Shown one piece after another: positions 8,882 to 17,595 of a DNA stretch of 64,000 nt. The stretch is from positions 1 through 64,000 of the forward strand of contig JAFXVR010000006.1 of assembly GCA_017534885.1 (NCBI GenBank). The letters are read 5' to 3'. How positions within the stretch are numbered: the stretch's first letter is position 1; each line of letters opens with the position of its first letter. The translations under genes and the position numbers were made by a program. The DNA comes from Clostridia bacterium (GTDB lineage: Bacteria; Bacillota; Clostridia; Christensenellales; Aristaeellaceae). Below the pieces are notes generated by a model, which searched no databases, was not told the DNA's origin, and saw only the letters and a program-made list of their open reading frames with translations.

Positions 8882-9643
8882 ATGACTGATAAACGGGAAG
8901 ATAGAAAACAACTGCTTGAAAACCGGAAGATGATACGGAAACAGATCGCCTCGCTCATCACAGGTTACGGTTTCAAACGCAGAGGCAGATCGGTGTTTTG
9001 CCAGATCATAGGGGAGAACGCGGTCTTCTTCCATATAGATCATCCGACAAACACTTTCTACTTGGCATATGGCGCATATCCGCTTTACATGCCGCCGATG
9101 CACATCCATTTCTTTTGCGAGGCGATGCGGCTGTCGGTATCCATGAACGACTTCGCCATGGATCTGGCTGATGACGCCACAAAGGAAGAGGTGGATGTCT
9201 GGTGCGCGAAGGCGGATGCGTTTCTCAGAGACAGGCTGATGCCGTTCTTTCATCAGACCAGCTCGGCCGAAGGGATGGCCTGCTGTCTGAGAGCAAAAGA
9301 AAAAGATGCGGAGGATAAGGAATACACTCCGCTTGGCCGCCTGTCCGTGCTCACATTCCGGCCACCTCAGGAACCGCTGATGTATGTGGAATTGGCCGCG
9401 CATGCGTTCGACCGGGCTGTTGAAGCCGTACACGCCTGTCTCGCGGAGATCGAAGCGCGTGCAAGCCGCAGACCGCTCAATGAGGCATATCGCCGGTCGA
9501 TGGAGGCAAAAACCCGCCAGGTGCTTGAATTGGCCGAAATGGCGGACCCGCAGGCTGTGGATGCTATCCTGAATGGATGGAGAAAACAGAATGCTGCTAT
9601 GATAAATCACAGAAGGAGGCTGCTGCCAGATGAAAAAGCTTAG
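8882..9643 (+). CDS. Hypothetical protein (DUF4304-like N-terminus)
   Basis: Soluble protein of about 253 aa. The start ATG8882 follows GGAGG seven bases upstream; an in-frame ATG at 8861 lacks a site. The N-terminal half (helix, then GYGFKRRGRSVF and a beta-rich stretch) resembles DUF4304-type proteins by eye. The C-terminal third is helical and charged. Its end overlaps the next gene by 14 bases, so the two are probably cotranslated. No function can be assigned. Confidence 0.7.
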   Translation: MTDKREDRKQLLENRKMIRKQIASLITGYGFKRRGRSVFCQIIGENAVFFHIDHPTNTFYLAYGAYPLYMPPMHIHFFCEAMRLSVSMNDFAMDLADDATKEEVDVWCAKADAFLRDRLMPFFHQTSSAEGMACCLRAKEKDAEDKEYTPLGRLSVLTFRPPQEPLMYVELAAHAFDRAVEAVHACLAEIEARASRRPLNEAYRRSMEAKTRQVLELAEMADPQAVDAILNGWRKQNAAMINHRRRLLPDEKA

Positions 9644-10580
9644 CGCCCTGACCCTGACCCTCCTCTTCGCATTGCTTTGCCTCCATGCCGGCGCTGAGGC
9701 AGGTGTCCCGACGGCCATTCATGATGCAGTGCTCGGAATCATCAGCCAGGACTGGATGCCGGAAAACGTTATGCCCCGGATTCTGGACAAGGCCGAGGAT
9801 GAGACTTACTATACGGTACAGCTGGTGGATGCGCAGACCCGGGAACCTGTCGCGGTGATGCGCGTAGATGATCTGGAAACACATCGTATTCTCTATTACC
9901 GTCTGGCAGGCCATGAGATGCCGGCCTGGCAGCGTTCGAATGCTTTGTTTGGCTTTGACTTGCCCCGAGACGAGGATATTGCGTGGCTCGAATTCGACAG
10001 GCAGTGGAACGACTGGGCAGACGACATTGTTTCATCCCTCTACGGCGCTGATCACGGAAAGCCCGATCTGCTGCACTGCGCTGACAGCCAGTTCTGCATC
10101 TATGCTGTATGCGACGATCCCCATGGCGACCTGACTGCCGCACTGATTTGCCAGGCGCCTTCAGCTGATCAGGAATCACCTGTCGTGATCGCTTACGCAG
10201 ATGTCAGGACAAATCCATCGTCCGGTTATGATGGCTATCTGACAGGAGCCCAGGCTGACAGGATCGCACTGGATGCATTGCGAACCAAATTCGGGGACGA
10301 TGTGGCCGATCATCTGCAAACCGACGGAAGAATCATGCTGATTTATGATTACTGCCTGTATACTGAAGACTTCTGTGATACTGACAAAGACCCGGAGGAA
10401 GAGGAAAACTCCTATGACCCTCTCTGGCTGCTGTATTATGTCGATCCAAGAGGAAATTGGGACGAAGCCTCCTATGTGGACGGCTATGAGGATGCCTATG
10501 GATACAGTGTCTTCCTCGATGCCGCTGCCGGGGAAATCTTATGGATCTGTGATGAGCCTGAAGAATATGGATATGGCTGA
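9630..10580 (+). CDS. Secreted hypothetical protein
   Basis: Protein of 316 aa with a clear Sec signal peptide (MKK, hydrophobic core, cleavage near A-E-A at about residue 22-24). The mature part is acidic, rich in D, E, Y and W. It has two regions of the form VAVMRVDDL and YSVFLDAAAGEILWI that recall PepSY-like domains, which is a weak resemblance. GAAGGAGG precedes the ATG. A strong hairpin terminator lies 170 bases downstream. Function unknown. Confidence 0.75.
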   Translation: MKKLSALTLTLLFALLCLHAGAEAGVPTAIHDAVLGIISQDWMPENVMPRILDKAEDETYYTVQLVDAQTREPVAVMRVDDLETHRILYYRLAGHEMPAWQRSNALFGFDLPRDEDIAWLEFDRQWNDWADDIVSSLYGADHGKPDLLHCADSQFCIYAVCDDPHGDLTAALICQAPSADQESPVVIAYADVRTNPSSGYDGYLTGAQADRIALDALRTKFGDDVADHLQTDGRIMLIYDYCLYTEDFCDTDKDPEEEENSYDPLWLLYYVDPRGNWDEASYVDGYEDAYGYSVFLDAAAGEILWICDEPEEYGYG

Positions 10581-10753
10581 AATCAACTGTCTGAGAAGAG
10601 AGCGGTCTGCGATTGCCGGTATTACCGCTATTGTGACGAATGCTTATATTTCCGCAGGCACTGGTCCGGCACTACGCTGAAGAACCGGTACTGCGGGGAT
10701 TCGCCCTGTCACGGGCGTTCCGCATCTGCCCCGGGTGAAGAACAGGAACAAAA
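10581..10753 (+). other. Possible decayed cysteine-rich small protein
   Basis: In the same frame as the preceding gene, after its stop, the sequence reads CDCRYYRYCDEC and then YCGDSPC. That cysteine spacing is typical of a small zinc-binding protein, but no start codon or ribosome-binding site precedes it. Either a dead gene fragment or chance. Confidence 0.3.
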
Positions 10754-10789
10754 GGGATGCCGCCTGACCCAAGCGGCATCCCGGTTTTT
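10754..10789. terminator. Bidirectional intrinsic terminator
   Basis: A perfect 10-bp stem, GGGATGCCGC at 10754-10763 with GCGGCATCCC at 10773-10782. It is followed by GGTTTTTG on the plus strand and by TTTTGTT on the minus strand. It serves the convergent secreted-protein and amt genes. Confidence 0.88.
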
Positions 10790-10886
10790 GTATTCAGCCA
10801 AATCCTGAAATCCTGACGGGCAAACCTTGTCTGCTTGTCAGGTTTCCCGGCAGACCATCCTGACTGCGGTTCGATACGGGCTGTGT

Positions 10887-12593
10887 TCATTCGTCCGTCT
10901 GCAGCGCGTCATACCCCTCTTCGCCGGTGCGGACGCGCACCACGTTCTCCACATCGTATACAAAGATCTTGCCGTCGCCGATATGGCCGGTGTGCAGGAC
11001 GGAGCGGGCCGTGTCGATGACCTGGCGCACAGGCACCTTGCTGACCACGATGTCCACCTGAACCTTGGGCAGCAGGGTCACTTCCACCGGTGTGCCGCGG
11101 TAGTATTCGGGCTTGCCCTTCTGCGCGCCGTAGCCCATGACGTTGGTGACCGTCATGCCGGTGATGCCGATCCTGTTCATGGCGGCCTTCAGGCTCTCGA
11201 GGCTGCCGGGACGGCAGATGATCTGCACGCGGGTGTAGACCGGGGCGTCGGGGGCCTTTTCTTTGGCCTTGCGCGGCGCTTCCAAGGGCTCCGCGGTGAC
11301 AGCCGGGGCGGGCGCAGCCGCTTCTTCGACCAGGCTGCCGTCGGGCATGATGGCGAAACCGGCATAGGCTGTTGTCAGGCCGTGCTCGGAGCGGTCCAGG
11401 CCGAGGGTTTCGTCCGCGGCGTCCGCCCGGAGGCCGATGGTCTTTTTGATGAGCAGGAACACGATGGTGATGACGACAGCCGTCCAGGCGATGGTGCTCA
11501 CCACGCCCAGGCACTGCACGCCCAGGAAGTGGAAGCCGCCGCCGTAGAACAGGCCTTTTTCGGTGGAAACGCCGGTGGCGAAGAGGCCGGTGAGCACAGT
11601 GCCCAGGGAACCGCACACGCCATGCACGGAGATGGCGCCGACCGGATCGTCGATCTTCACCACCTTGTCGAAGAATTCCACCGACAGCACCACCGCGAAG
11701 CCGCAGCAGATGCCGATGACCGCCGCGCCGAAGGGATCCACCGCGTCGCAGCCCGCCGTGATGCCCACCAGGCCGGCTAAGGCGGCGTTGAAGGTCATGG
11801 ACACGTCCGGCTTGCCGTATCTCGCCCAGGTGAAGATCATCGTCACCAGGGTGGCCAGGGCCGCGGCCAGATTCGTGTTGAAGAAGACCAGTCCGGCGGA
11901 GGTGATCAGCTCGTCGCTGTCCATGCCCACGGTGGAGGCGCCGTTGAAGCCGAACCAGCAGAACCAGAGGATGAAGACGCCCAGCGCGGCGATGGACAGG
12001 TTGTGGCCCAGGATGGCCTTGGGCTTGCCGTCCTTGCCGTACTTGCCCAGGCGCGGCCCGAGGATCTTCGCGCCGATCAGGGCGCACACGCCGCCGACCA
12101 TGTGCACGGCGGTCGAGCCGGCGAAATCATGGAAGCCCAGCTGCGCCAGCCAGCCGCCGCCCCAGATCCAGTGGCCGCTGACCGGGTAGATGAACAGCGA
12201 AATGGCCGCGGAATAGATGCAGTAGGCCGAGAACTTGGTGCGCTCCGCCATGGCGCCGGAGACGATGGTGGCAGAGGTCGCGCAGAACACTGTCTGGAAG
12301 ATGGCGAAGGCCCACAGCGGCACCCCGGCGGGCAGCACCGCGGTGTAATCCCCCATGATGAAGGGATCAATCCAGCCGAAGAGCGCCGTGCCCGAGCCGA
12401 ACATGATGCCAAAGCCGATGAGCCAGTATATGGGCGTCCCGATGCAGAAATCCATCAGGTTCTTCATCAGGATGTTGCCGGTATTCTTGGCCCGGGTGAA
12501 GCCGGCCTCGCACATGGCGAAGCCCGCCTGCATAAAGAACACGAGGGCAGCGCCAAGCAGCACCCAGATGGTGTTTGCGGGAGAGTACGTCAT
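10887..12593 (-). CDS. Ammonium transporter fused to a PII signalling domain (Amt-GlnK fusion)
   Basis: One reading frame of 568 aa. Residues 1 to about 410 are an Amt/Rh ammonium channel with eleven or so membrane segments (GAALVFFMQAGFAMCEAGF, GGWLAQLGFHDFAGSTAVH, LWFCWFGFNGAS). After an alanine/proline-rich linker, residues from about 455 form a PII domain. Its T-loop contains EYYRGTPVEV, with the tyrosine that is uridylylated in classical PII, and it has the GDGKIFVYDVENVVRVRTGE end. Free PII proteins plug Amt in response to 2-oxoglutarate and ATP; here the plug is tethered. The start is ATG12593 after AAAGGA; a longer frame runs upstream through the leader. It is preceded by an attenuator-like leader and a near-consensus promoter. 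Confidence 0.93.
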   Translation of the reverse strand: MTYSPANTIWVLLGAALVFFMQAGFAMCEAGFTRAKNTGNILMKNLMDFCIGTPIYWLIGFGIMFGSGTALFGWIDPFIMGDYTAVLPAGVPLWAFAIFQTVFCATSATIVSGAMAERTKFSAYCIYSAAISLFIYPVSGHWIWGGGWLAQLGFHDFAGSTAVHMVGGVCALIGAKILGPRLGKYGKDGKPKAILGHNLSIAALGVFILWFCWFGFNGASTVGMDSDELITSAGLVFFNTNLAAALATLVTMIFTWARYGKPDVSMTFNAALAGLVGITAGCDAVDPFGAAVIGICCGFAVVLSVEFFDKVVKIDDPVGAISVHGVCGSLGTVLTGLFATGVSTEKGLFYGGGFHFLGVQCLGVVSTIAWTAVVITIVFLLIKKTIGLRADAADETLGLDRSEHGLTTAYAGFAIMPDGSLVEEAAAPAPAVTAEPLEAPRKAKEKAPDAPVYTRVQIICRPGSLESLKAAMNRIGITGMTVTNVMGYGAQKGKPEYYRGTPVEVTLLPKVQVDIVVSKVPVRQVIDTARSVLHTGHIGDGKIFVYDVENVVRVRTGEEGYDALQTDE

Positions 12594-12627
12594 ACCAATC
12601 ACGTTCCTTTCCGAATAATCCTCCAGC

Positions 12628-12683
12628 AAAGAAAAGGCGCAGGGATGTCCGCGGGCTTTCACCCGTCGGCACACCCTTGCGCC
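12628..12683 (-). promoter_or_regulatory. Attenuator-like leader of the amt gene
   Basis: Between promoter and gene the minus-strand leader folds into a long hairpin: stem GGCGCA/TGCGCC, then GGG/CCC, TGT/ACA, CCG/CGG and CGGG/CCCG with single-base bulges. TTTTCTTT follows, as in an intrinsic terminator. An alternative hairpin, GGCGC-AAGGGT-GTGCC (12668-12683), uses the same 5' half and presents a hexaloop with A1 and G4, the signature of ANTAR-protein targets. The two folds exclude each other. An ANTAR regulator is encoded at 31432-31959. Regulation is inferred. Confidence 0.6.
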
Positions 12684-12699
12684 TTGCTGGAATGTCAGC

Positions 12700-12728
12700 A
12701 TTGTATACAGACTGAGCCGTTTTGTCAA
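12700..12728 (-). promoter_or_regulatory. Sigma-A promoter of amt
   Basis: On the minus strand TTGACA (12723-12728), a 17-base spacer and TACAAT (12700-12705). Confidence 0.85.
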
Positions 12729-12845
12729 TGGGCAGAACAATTGAAAAACAATGGACAGGCTACTCCCACTCAAGGCAGTCTAACACTTTTTGCTTAATTT
12801 CTCTTTCTCCTGTTCATTCCAGTGATTCTGATTCCACAGATTATT

Positions 12846-12960
12846 GATTCGGATGTCAAAAGGGCGCTTTCATGAACTGAGCCACGACTGGTTGTGGAAG
12901 ACAGCGGAAATCACCACAACCAGTCGTGGCTCTAAGGTTGGAAGCGCCCTTTTGTCACCC
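12846..12960 (+). repeat. REP-A palindromic repeat, copy A
   Basis: About 115 bp with nested inverted arms: outer CAAAAGGGCGCTTTC and inner GAGCCACGACTGGTTGTGG, each matched near the other end. Other copies lie at 22160-22275, 56451-56567 and 60508-60625 (inverted), a diverged one at 54859-54974, and fragments at 22280-22311 and 57937-57965. No transposase is nearby. The element lies between amt and the GH43 gene. Confidence 0.9.
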
Positions 12961-13121
12961 TTACCATTATTGAACGGGAATGCTGCAACAAGGGTAAACG
13001 GAAGGCGGGAAGGTGCTCAGGTGTCCGCCGGAGAAGGAGAAGGCGATTGAGGAAGCACTGAGGCATTTTCGGATGATACAGTGATCATCAGACGCGGCCT
13101 CGTCCTCTTTTCCCGCACATC

Positions 13122-13177
13122 AAAACCGCCATACGGTCAGCCCCCTCCCGCGGGTGTGCTGTACCGTATGGCGGTTT
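13122..13177 (-). terminator. Terminator of the GH43 gene
   Basis: A 15-bp stem, AAACCGCCATACGGT with ACCGTATGGCGGTTT, ends in a T-run on the minus strand 28 bases after the GH43 stop. Between the REP-A copy and this hairpin (12961-13121) I see no gene. Confidence 0.8.
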
Positions 13178-13204
13178 GTGTTTCGGGAGATTTTCCTTTC
13201 TGCC

Positions 13205-14632
13205 TCACTCCAGGGTGAAGGCGTGCAGGTTCAGGCTGCCCTCGCCTTCAAAACGGATGTACAGCGGCTGTACGCCCTTCTCCGGGGTCATGGGCACGCG
13301 GACAGCCTTCCTCATGCCGTCGGATACAGCTGCCATCTCCGCCACGGCGCTCTGAAAATCCGGACTGTGGGACAGGCGCAGCCGGCCGCTGCACTGCCCG
13401 CTGAACTCCACCTCGATGGCGGTGGTGGAGGTAAAGTCGAAATACTTGTAGCCCGCCACCGCGCCGTCTCTCATATTAGCGATGTACTGGTCGCCCCTTT
13501 CCATGCGGTCTTTCCCCGTCTGGGTGAAAAAGGGATGGGCTTTCTTGTCGAAAGGCTGGTCATAGCGGGCGACGCCGCTGCCCGACCACAGGTTGCAGGC
13601 GATGCGGGCCTCATAGCGGCCCTTGCCGGCCAGGGGGCCGCCGTTCAGGCCGCAGGAGGTCACCTCCGCCTGCCGGAACTGTCCCGGCCCCAGACGGACC
13701 AGCTTCTCCGCACAGGCCTGGCGGCTGTAGGAGTGCTGGTTGGTCTGACGATGGTAGAAGATGTACCAGTCGTCCCCGATGTTCAGCAGGCCGCCGTGAG
13801 TGTTGCCAAGGTAATTCAACGCCTGCTGCTCCACCTCGTTGCCATGCAGGAACATGTCCCCCTGATCCACCAGCGTGCCGCCGAAGACAAAGCCGCTGTC
13901 CGGCCGGTCGCTGACCGCGCAGCACAGCTCGTGGTTGTGCCGGGAGGAGTAGACAAAGATATACTGATCCCCGTCCTTGCGGATGGAGGATGCCTCGAAG
14001 AACTCGTGGTTCGGGAAGGAGCCTTCCCCCTGCTTGGGGAACAGCAGCGTCGGCGCTTCCTTCATGGTCACCATGTCCCGCTCCAGCTTCACCACGACGC
14101 CGCCGTCATTCCGCAGCTTGTGGAAGCCGCTGGCGATGGCCGGGGTGGGCGTGTAGAAGCCGGAGTAGAGGTAGACGCTGCCATCGTCATCCACCAGCAC
14201 ACCGGGATCAAAGGGGAACTGATCCCCTTTCTTCCGGCCCCAGACGGTGCCGTCCGGGTAGTGCACCTTGCCATAATACGCATAGGGGCCGGCGGGCTTG
14301 TCGCTCACCGCTACGCCGATCATGCCCAGGAAATCAAAGGCATAGTACAGATAGAACCGCCCGTCCGGCCCCTGGGCCACATCAGGCGCGAAGAGCAGCC
14401 TCAGCCCAAGGCGGTTCCGGGGATCCTGGTTCTTCCGGAAGATCACGCCCTCATAGCGCCAGTCCTTCAGGTTGTCCACCGGGGCAGACCAACAGACATA
14501 GTCCCCCACGCAGAAGATAGGCGCGTTGAAGTGATCGTGGGAGCCGTACACATAGACTCGGTCGCCGAAGACGTGGGGCTCGCCGTCGGGGATGTATTCC
14601 CAGGAGGGAAGGTAGGGGTTGAAGGCCTGCAT
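13205..14632 (-). CDS. Glycoside hydrolase family 43-type enzyme
   Basis: Predicted beta-xylosidase or alpha-L-arabinofuranosidase, 475 aa, without a signal peptide and so intracellular. The N-terminal ~310 residues look like a five-bladed GH43 propeller: NPYLPSWEYIPDGEPHVF at the start, FAPDVAQGPDGRFYLYY with the modulating Asp, and FEASSIRKDGDQYIFVYS with the probable acid Glu. The C-terminal ~150 residues form a beta-rich accessory (carbohydrate-binding-like) domain. AAAGGAG lies seven bases before the ATG. An extended -10 (TGCTATGAT, 14665-14670) precedes it, but I see no good -35. Substrate is inferred from family only. Confidence 0.88.
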   Translation of the reverse strand: MQAFNPYLPSWEYIPDGEPHVFGDRVYVYGSHDHFNAPIFCVGDYVCWSAPVDNLKDWRYEGVIFRKNQDPRNRLGLRLLFAPDVAQGPDGRFYLYYAFDFLGMIGVAVSDKPAGPYAYYGKVHYPDGTVWGRKKGDQFPFDPGVLVDDDGSVYLYSGFYTPTPAIASGFHKLRNDGGVVVKLERDMVTMKEAPTLLFPKQGEGSFPNHEFFEASSIRKDGDQYIFVYSSRHNHELCCAVSDRPDSGFVFGGTLVDQGDMFLHGNEVEQQALNYLGNTHGGLLNIGDDWYIFYHRQTNQHSYSRQACAEKLVRLGPGQFRQAEVTSCGLNGGPLAGKGRYEARIACNLWSGSGVARYDQPFDKKAHPFFTQTGKDRMERGDQYIANMRDGAVAGYKYFDFTSTTAIEVEFSGQCSGRLRLSHSPDFQSAVAEMAAVSDGMRKAVRVPMTPEKGVQPLYIRFEGEGSLNLHAFTLE

Positions 14633-14665
14633 CTGAAATTGCTCCTTTCGGTTTTGCTGTCCGCA

Positions 14666-15153
14666 TCATAGCACGCGTTGGCCTGTTCGGCCGCCGCTCT
14701 GCTGTACGCTGGCGGTTTTTCGCTGAATTCTGTCACTGTATGTTCCGGTCTGGCCTTGCATTTTCTCCGGCTGTCCTTCCGCGTCCAGCAGGAAGAGAAT
14801 GTCGGTGATGAACATGTTTCCCGTCCACTCCATGGTCACATTATAGTCAAAAGCCTGCACTTCATATCCGTGGATGGCGTAGGAAGCCAGGTTGGTGATG
14901 AAAACCAGCAGCGCGTGCTCGTCCGTCTGCCGGAATTCCCGGGCGGCCTCCATGCCGTCCAGCATGGGCATCTCAATGTCCATGAAAATCAGGTCATAAC
15001 CCAACCCTGACCGCTTGTATCCAGAAAGTCGAACGCGTCCGCAAAGCAGGTAACAGCCATTTCCTTCCCCTTTTGCTGAGCATAGCGTTTCAGGTAATTC
15101 TCCATCATATCACGAAAACGCTCTTCGTCATCCACGATAGCGATTTTTATCAT
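14666..15153 (-). pseudogene. Broken response regulator (receiver domain, frameshifted and truncated)
   Basis: Starts at ATG15153 after GGAGG with MIKIAIVDDEE, a receiver N-terminus. Near 15003 the frame shifts by one, and the receiver continues as GYDLIFMDIEMPMLDGMEAA with the phospho-acceptor Asp. After AFDY, at about 14850, the similarity stops and the expected LytTR DNA-binding domain is missing; an unrelated tail runs to 14666. Both a frameshift and a C-terminal deletion are needed, so it is dead. No partner kinase is adjacent. Confidence 0.8.
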
Positions 15154-15294
15154 CTTGCAGCGCCTCCGGATCATGAGTTGTCTCTCAGGTCATGATCAGA
15201 TCCCATTTTATCACAGAATATGCTGGCACACAAATCCAGAAAGCCCATTGCCCCGTGCGCAGCAGGCCGGGACAATGGGCAGGTGACTTGTCGG

Positions 15295-16289
15295 TTATTT
15301 CGCCATCTTCAGGGACTTGCGGATGGCAAAGAATCCCCAGATACCCACAATGAGCGCCAACAGCACGTCGAAACCGATGATCAGGTAATGCCGCATGGGC
15401 GGCTTGCAGCCCGTGATTTCGCCGCTCATCGCGTTGCTGTTGATCAGCGTGTACAGAATGTTTTTGGTGTTCTGCCGGATGATGACGGCGTCCGCCTGGT
15501 CGGAGGGATCACACCAGTCCACCGGCAGGGTGGCGCGGTTCAGGTCGCCGCCGGCGTAGGCCATCTGACGGCTGTTCTGGTAGATATTGGTGTTGAAGTC
15601 GCAGACCACCAGGCCCCGGAAACCCCATTTGCTCCGGAGAATATCGGTCAGCAGGCGATAGTCGCCGCCAGTCCAGGTCGCGCCGATCCGGTTGAAGGAA
15701 CTCATGACTGCCCGGGCCTCACTCTCCTTGACGCCGATCTCAAAGCCCTTGCCTCCCTGGTTGAGCAGGGTCGCCATCTCATTGGCGCTGCACGGATCCA
15801 GGAAGCTCTCCCAGCGCGGATCGTCGTAGCTGACGATGGCGGAATAGGTGGGATAATCCGGCGCGCTCTCCGGCAGCAGTTCCCGGAAGAGGACCTTTAC
15901 CTTCTCGTCGAACCAGGGGAACTCCATGCTGTCAAAGTCGGTGGGGTTGTTGTGACTCTCGTCTTTCAACGCACTGATCAGGGCGGCTGGCGCGCTGCGC
16001 TCTTCGTCGGTCGGCGGCTGCGGCCAGGTGCCTTCCCAGTCGGTGCGGGAGAGCACCTGATTGCCGTACTGGTACAGCTGCCAGTCGCTGTCGTCGGCAA
16101 TGGCGTCCGCATTGCCGGTATAGCGGTTCACGACCTTTTCACCGGTTACGGGATCGCTCTCGTATCGGATATCGCTGGCCAGGGTCAGCTTCACCGGGCG
16201 GCCGGAATCGTGGGCGTTGGCCGCCGCCCAGAAGGTATACTCGCCGGCTTCCAGCTCATAGCCCGCAAAGCCGTTGGAATACCAGACCG
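15295..16289 (-). pseudogene. Glycoside hydrolase family 3 remnant with C-terminal membrane anchor
   Basis: About 330 codons resembling the C-terminal part of a circularly permuted GH3 enzyme: a beta domain (AGEYTFWAAANAHDSG), RTDWEGTWP, then MSSFNRIGATWTGGDYRLLT and WGFRGLVVCDF, where the catalytic Asp is expected. It ends with one membrane helix (LIIGFDVLLALIVGIWGFFAI). Whole GH3 enzymes exceed 700 residues. The N-terminal half is absent and the frame meets stops upstream near 16300, so this is a truncated gene. Confidence 0.75.
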
Positions 16290-16345
16290 TAGATGAGCCA
16301 GGTCACTACGCCGCTGGTGACCCCTTGCAGCAGCGCTTTTTTCAA
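16256..16345 (-). pseudogene. N-terminal fragment of a membrane protein
   Basis: GAGGAGCA precedes a TTG start at 16345. The product MKKALLQGVTSGVVTWLIYG begins a membrane helix but stops after 29 codons, out of frame with the GH3 remnant it runs into. It may be the original start of that GH3 gene with the middle deleted, or an unrelated gene. Confidence 0.45.
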
Positions 16346-16387
16346 TGCTCCTCTTTCCCTTTTGCTTTGTGGATCTTATTTTCCCGG

Positions 16388-16783
16388 TTACTTGCTCAGC
16401 TCATTCATTTCTTCCATCAAGGCGTTCAGGCTGGCTTCATCCTGCGGAAGCTTGTTGATGATGCCCATCAGACCGCCGCTGGCATCCTCAGAGACCTGCG
16501 CCCACAGACCGTCCGGTTTTACTTCCATAGCCTTTGTGTGCAGTTCCGTAAACGTCCTCGACCAGGTGCTGTTCATGGAGAACGCCAGAATGATTGCAAG
16601 CACGCAAATGACGATTGCGGCAATACCACCTTTCTTGTCCTTCTTTCTCTTCAGGAGGGCAAGCACAATTGCCACAGCAGCGACAGCCACGGCGATGATC
16701 ATGCCGGTTGTGCCGAACAGGAACGTTCCAAGCAGGGCAAGCAGTATGGCTATAATTCCAAGAATAACACCAAGAATACCCAT
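16388..16783 (-). CDS. Hypothetical membrane protein
   Basis: Small protein of 131 aa starting at ATG16783 after GAGGAATTGAG. Two or three membrane helices (GILGVILGIIAILLALLGTF, IIAVAVAAVAIVLAL, IAAIVICVLAIILAF) with a KRKKDKK cytoplasmic loop, then an exposed acidic C-terminus. It follows the exporter permease with a 41-base gap and is probably the last intact gene of that operon. Function unknown. Confidence 0.7.
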   Translation of the reverse strand: MGILGVILGIIAILLALLGTFLFGTTGMIIAVAVAAVAIVLALLKRKKDKKGGIAAIVICVLAIILAFSMNSTWSRTFTELHTKAMEVKPDGLWAQVSEDASGGLMGIINKLPQDEASLNALMEEMNELSK

Positions 16784-16824
16784 TCTCAATTCCTCCAATT
16801 CATTTTTCGCAGATGATGGCAGCA

Positions 16825-17595
16825 TCATTTTACATCTTTTTTGTCAAAGATCCGGATCGCCGGAAGCAGGAAAATGCCGCACGCCACAACGGCTACCAGC
16901 AGTGCTTTCGCGGTATCAAGGGGCTGTTCGTTCATCACGGAATCCGGCATGATTTTGCTGATATCCGTCCCTTCGCCGAAAAGCGGTTTCAGGCCCTCGT
17001 TGATGCCCATGTAAATCAGGGAGGTCAGTCCCAGGCCAAAGAGCACGGCCAGGATCATGCCCAGCGATTTGCTGCGGAAGGTGGATACCACCAGCACCAG
17101 CATGGCGCAGAGGCTTTGTGCCAGAAGGAGCTTCAGCGCCAGCACGCGGATGCTGTCCAGCACATTGCTGTCCATGACGATCCGCTGAACCAGCACGGTG
17201 CCGATCAGATTCCCGATGATGCCAGCCGCGGCAAAGCACAGGCTGTGCACGCCGGACGCCACGAACTTGGAAAGAATCGTAAAGCCTTTCATGGGCATCT
17301 GCCCGGCGATGTTCTTGATGTACCCGTTTTCCACGTCTGCATAGAAGAAGAAACACAGGGAAAGCAGCGCCAGCATCAGACCCATCATGGGGAACGGATC
17401 GCTGAGAATGGCAGAAAGATTTACCTCAGATGCGAAGGTTTCATTGATCTCAGATGAAAGGGAATTGGCCAGCGTATACATCAGTTTGGCCACCGGCGCG
17501 TTGGCCAGCGCCAGCACGAACGCCACTGTAAGGCAGATCAGAAATGTTTTGGATTTCAGCATCCGGTACAGGTCCATCCTGAGCAGCTTACCCAT
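16825..17595 (-). CDS. ABC-2 type transporter permease
   Basis: Membrane protein of 256 aa with about six helices, arranged as in ABC-2 permeases of bacitracin/lantibiotic-type exporters. A long extracytoplasmic loop follows the first helix, then helix pairs at about 65-90, 110-135, 145-170, 180-200 and 225-250. Its start overlaps the end of the ATPase gene by 8 bases, so the two are coupled. Likely exports or flips a peptide or lipid-like substrate together with that ATPase; the substrate is unknown. Confidence 0.85.
   Translation of the reverse strand: MGKLLRMDLYRMLKSKTFLICLTVAFVLALANAPVAKLMYTLANSLSSEINETFASEVNLSAILSDPFPMMGLMLALLSLCFFFYADVENGYIKNIAGQMPMKGFTILSKFVASGVHSLCFAAAGIIGNLIGTVLVQRIVMDSNVLDSIRVLALKLLLAQSLCAMLVLVVSTFRSKSLGMILAVLFGLGLTSLIYMGINEGLKPLFGEGTDISKIMPDSVMNEQPLDTAKALLVAVVACGIFLLPAIRIFDKKDVK

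Noticed and set aside
12594..12692. Glutamine riboswitch in the amt leader
   Set aside because: The sequence lacks the conserved elements of the glnA-type aptamer as I know it; an attenuator with an ANTAR-like hairpin fits better.
12846..12960. Conserved short frame inside REP-A (MSKGRF...)
   Set aside because: It is open in several copies, but the copies are nearly identical, there is no ribosome-binding site, and the diverged copy does not keep the peptide while it keeps the stem.
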